8,329 nucleotides of DNA, taken from positions 1 through 8,329 of the forward strand of contig JAFGPZ010000199.1 in NCBI GenBank assembly GCA_016935935.1. Reading direction: 5' to 3'. This DNA comes from Deltaproteobacteria bacterium. Its GTDB lineage: Bacteria; Desulfobacterota; Syntrophia; Syntrophales; UBA2210. The notes below the pieces were generated by a model. It had not been told where the DNA came from. It worked only from the letters and a program-made list of their open reading frames with translations, and searched no databases. How positions within the stretch are numbered: position 1 is the first letter of the stretch; every line of letters begins with the position of its first letter. The position numbers were made by a program, and so were the translations under genes. Below are positions 6,689-8,329 of the stretch, in pieces.

Positions 6689-7549
6689 ACGCAAGTAGAA
6701 ACCATAGAATCCTGGGACAAATTCGATGCTCTGGTCAGAGACCTGGATGGCTGGGCTTTCCGAGGCCAGAAGAAAGCTACATGGAAGCTCTTCAGTTTGC
6801 TGTCCCGGTATCTGCAGGATTTTGTACCGGACCGCACAGTGTGGGAAAAAAGAGAAGCTCGGGCCATCCGAATTTTCCGCAGAAAAGCACATAACTACAT
6901 TAATGATCCTCGAACACTTGATGGTGATCTTCGCTGTCTGGCTCTGATGCAGCATCATGGAGCTCCGACAAGGCTCATTGATTTCACAAAGTCACCCTAC
7001 GTTGCAGCCTTCTTCGCCCTTGAGTCAGCCATCGACGACGCCAGCATTTACGCCGTGAACACTCCCATTCTATGGCAAAAGTTACCGATTGGTCTCACCG
7101 ATCTCACCCATGAGATCATCGACCCTCGGAATCCCGGTTCTTTTAATAAATTCTTCGCTGCTAATAAATACGAACTGGTGTGGACTGGAGAACCAAGAGA
7201 AATGGATCGTAGACTCCTGGCACAATCGGGGACTTTCGTAATACCGGGTGTGCTCGAGAAACCAGTTGAAGATATACTGCTGTCGTATCAGTCTACTGAG
7301 CCACTTATCAGGAAATTTATCCTCCCGGCCAGGAAGATTAGGAGCGTTTTTATGCGGTCTCTTTATCGGATGAACATCACAAACGCGACTCTTTTCCCTG
7401 ACCTGGAAGGCTTAGCAAAGTCCGTGGCGGTTGAGTTGGAGATGGAGTGGCAGGGAGTGGCGCCTGCTTCGAATTTGGATGATCCTCAATTTTTAAGAGA
7501 TCGGGAAAAGGCATTTCACTCAACCCCGAAACTCTCAGATGATCTTTAA
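6689..7549 (+). CDS. FRG-domain protein with a non-standard or lost start codon
   Basis: The frame encodes an FRG-domain protein of about 286 residues. The N-terminal half carries the hallmark WAFRGQ (residues 22-27 from 6689) followed by TWKLFSLLSR, and then QHHGAPTRLIDFTKSPYVAA (88-107), the second conserved block of the domain. The biochemical role of FRG domains is not settled; they are common in accessory and defence-type genes. The frame opens after a TGA at 6674-6676 and has no ATG, GTG or TTG before the FRGQ motif; the first TTG, at 6797, would cut the motif off. GAAGGGAG (6675-6682) lies 6 bases before an ACG at 6689, exactly where an ATG would be expected. The protein would then begin (M)QVETIESW, a typical FRG start. 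Either ACG is used inefficiently or a T-to-C change silenced the gene. No membrane or signal segment is visible. Confidence 0.72.
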   Translation, partial: TQVETIESWDKFDALVRDLDGWAFRGQKKATWKLFSLLSRYLQDFVPDRTVWEKREARAIRIFRRKAHNYINDPRTLDGDLRCLALMQHHGAPTRLIDFTKSPYVAAFFALESAIDDASIYAVNTPILWQKLPIGLTDLTHEIIDPRNPGSFNKFFAANKYELVWTGEPREMDRRLLAQSGTFVIPGVLEKPVEDILLSYQSTEPLIRKFILPARKIRSVFMRSLYRMNITNATLFPDLEGLAKSVAVELEMEWQGVAPASNLDDPQFLRDREKAFHSTPKLSDDL

Positions 7550-7689
7550 ATCTAAGCACATGCTCTCAATAAGACACTGTAAAGTTCGTTTATGACACAG
7601 GCGCGGCGGTAAAGATTACAATGCTCCAGGTGGCGTGGGAAACAATTACCGGTGTCCCGCAGAATTTGAAAAGTTCGAGAAAACATGGA

Positions 7690-8329
7690 TTAATTCTTTT
7701 CCTCCCAGATCATCCCCCGTTTTTCAACTGCCTTTATTAGATCAGCAATTCCCCTCTCTACATCCAGAGGGTTCCCCGTCAACCCGAGGTGTACCTCCGT
7801 CCCATGCTCGACGAATTTGGGGAGGCTTGAAAGGTTTATTGTCGGATGCTGAGTTATAAACGCATGCATCAAGGGAACAACCTCGGATTCACGAGCGCCT
7901 TCCAGGAGCAGCGTTCTGGTAACTGTCTTTTTGCCTTTCTCATAATATGCGTCGAGAACCCAGGACGTCATGGGTTCCGCCATACTGGGAAAACCAGGGA
8001 GAAAGTGGGCGTTGTTGATTGAAAAACCGGGCACCTGATTCACGGGGTTGGGTATGAGCTGTGCGTTTTCAGGAAACTCGACCAGTTTCAGGCGCGTCGG
8101 TGTAGATTCCTTCCCGAAACGGCGCTCCAGTATTTTTACACCCTCTCCATGATAGGCAAGAGGCACACAGGCCGCCTCCGCTGCGCACTGCCTCGTATAA
8201 TCGTCAGGTGTTGCGCCTATACCTCCGCAGCAGAAGAAGTGTTCAGGGCGAGACATTGCCCATTTCAGTTTGTCCGTGATTAGACGCGGTTCGTCCACCA
8301 GTATCATCATGTATGTAAGAGGGTGATTA
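7690..8329 (-). CDS. CinA/MoaB-like molybdopterin-binding domain protein (5' end outside window)
   Basis: The frame stays open to the right edge of the window, so the start and roughly the first 45-50 residues are missing. Any start at the ATG at 8310 would be internal. The visible part contains the domain hallmark CCGGIGATPDDYTRQ, then FPENAQLIPNPVNQVPGF and HFLPGFPSMAEPMTSWVLD. These match the short (about 250-260 residue) CinA-N-terminal-type proteins annotated as competence/damage-inducible protein A or molybdopterin-binding protein. They lack the C-terminal nicotinamide-nucleotide deamidase domain of full CinA, and the frame here also stops without it. The true function of the short form is not established. 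It converges with the FRG-domain gene and has no visible link to the dehydratase operon. The missing GDE(I/L) loop would lie upstream of the window edge. Confidence 0.83.
   Translation of the reverse strand, partial: NHPLTYMMILVDEPRLITDKLKWAMSRPEHFFCCGGIGATPDDYTRQCAAEAACVPLAYHGEGVKILERRFGKESTPTRLKLVEFPENAQLIPNPVNQVPGFSINNAHFLPGFPSMAEPMTSWVLDAYYEKGKKTVTRTLLLEGARESEVVPLMHAFITQHPTINLSSLPKFVEHGTEVHLGLTGNPLDVERGIADLIKAVEKRGMIWEEKN

Noticed and set aside
6592..6894. 100-codon plus-strand frame beginning with GTG at 6592
   Set aside because: It shows no domain-like pattern and overlaps the FRG-domain frame, which has clear motifs.
7550..7689. Bidirectional terminator between the convergent FRG-domain and CinA-like genes
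   Set aside because: Only a 4-bp GGGA/TCCC pairing near 7638-7657 was found and no T-tract follows, so I cannot support a terminator here.
1..8329. CRISPR array, tRNA, rRNA or insertion sequence
   Set aside because: I found no regularly spaced repeats, tRNA-like cloverleaf, rRNA signature or transposase motif on either strand.

Overview
The window looks like a piece of a strictly anaerobic bacterial chromosome, most plausibly a deltaproteobacterial (Desulfobacterota/Syntrophobacterales-like) fermenter or syntroph. That placement is an inference from gene content: an ATP-driven, iron-sulfur 2-hydroxyacyl-CoA dehydratase/benzoyl-CoA reductase-type system next to an acyl-CoA synthetase. No rRNA or other phylogenetic marker is present.

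Left end (about 1-611, minus strand): the decayed tail of a Na/Pi-cotransporter (NptA/PNaS type) gene. A short membrane fragment lies in one frame. The C-terminal PhoU-like domain lies in another frame and ends inside a GC-rich hairpin repeat that supplies its last 11 codons and its stop. Next comes a complete class I adenylate-forming acyl-CoA synthetase (635-2353, minus).

Centre (2354-6449): a 129-bp divergent control region precedes a plus-strand operon of four tightly spaced genes. These are a BcrB/HgdB-like subunit (2483-3592), a BcrC/HgdA-like subunit (3626-4891), a short-chain dehydrogenase/reductase (4904-5671) and a single ASKHA-type ATPase activator with two candidate cluster cysteines (5676-6449). 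The activator is expected to pass ATP-energised electrons to the two-subunit enzyme. The divergent ligase could make the CoA thioester, and the SDR could interconvert a keto and a hydroxy intermediate. Only one activator gene is present, not a BcrA/BcrD-like pair. This favours a 2-hydroxyacyl-CoA dehydratase (Had/Hgd/Fld type) over a class I benzoyl-CoA reductase, but the substrate cannot be read from the sequence.

Right end (6450-8329): a good sigma70-type promoter precedes an FRG-domain gene whose reading frame has no normal start codon. The best-placed start is ACG behind a good ribosome binding site, and the N-terminal FRGQ motif is found only if the frame is read upstream of the first TTG. 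A convergent CinA/MoaB-like molybdopterin-binding-domain gene (7690-8329, minus) runs off the window and lacks its N-terminus.

The main candidate system is the ligase, dehydratase, SDR and activator locus with unknown substrate. The most unusual small-scale signals are the repeat-capped transporter remnant, the lost start codon of the FRG gene and a hairpin covering the ligase ribosome binding site.
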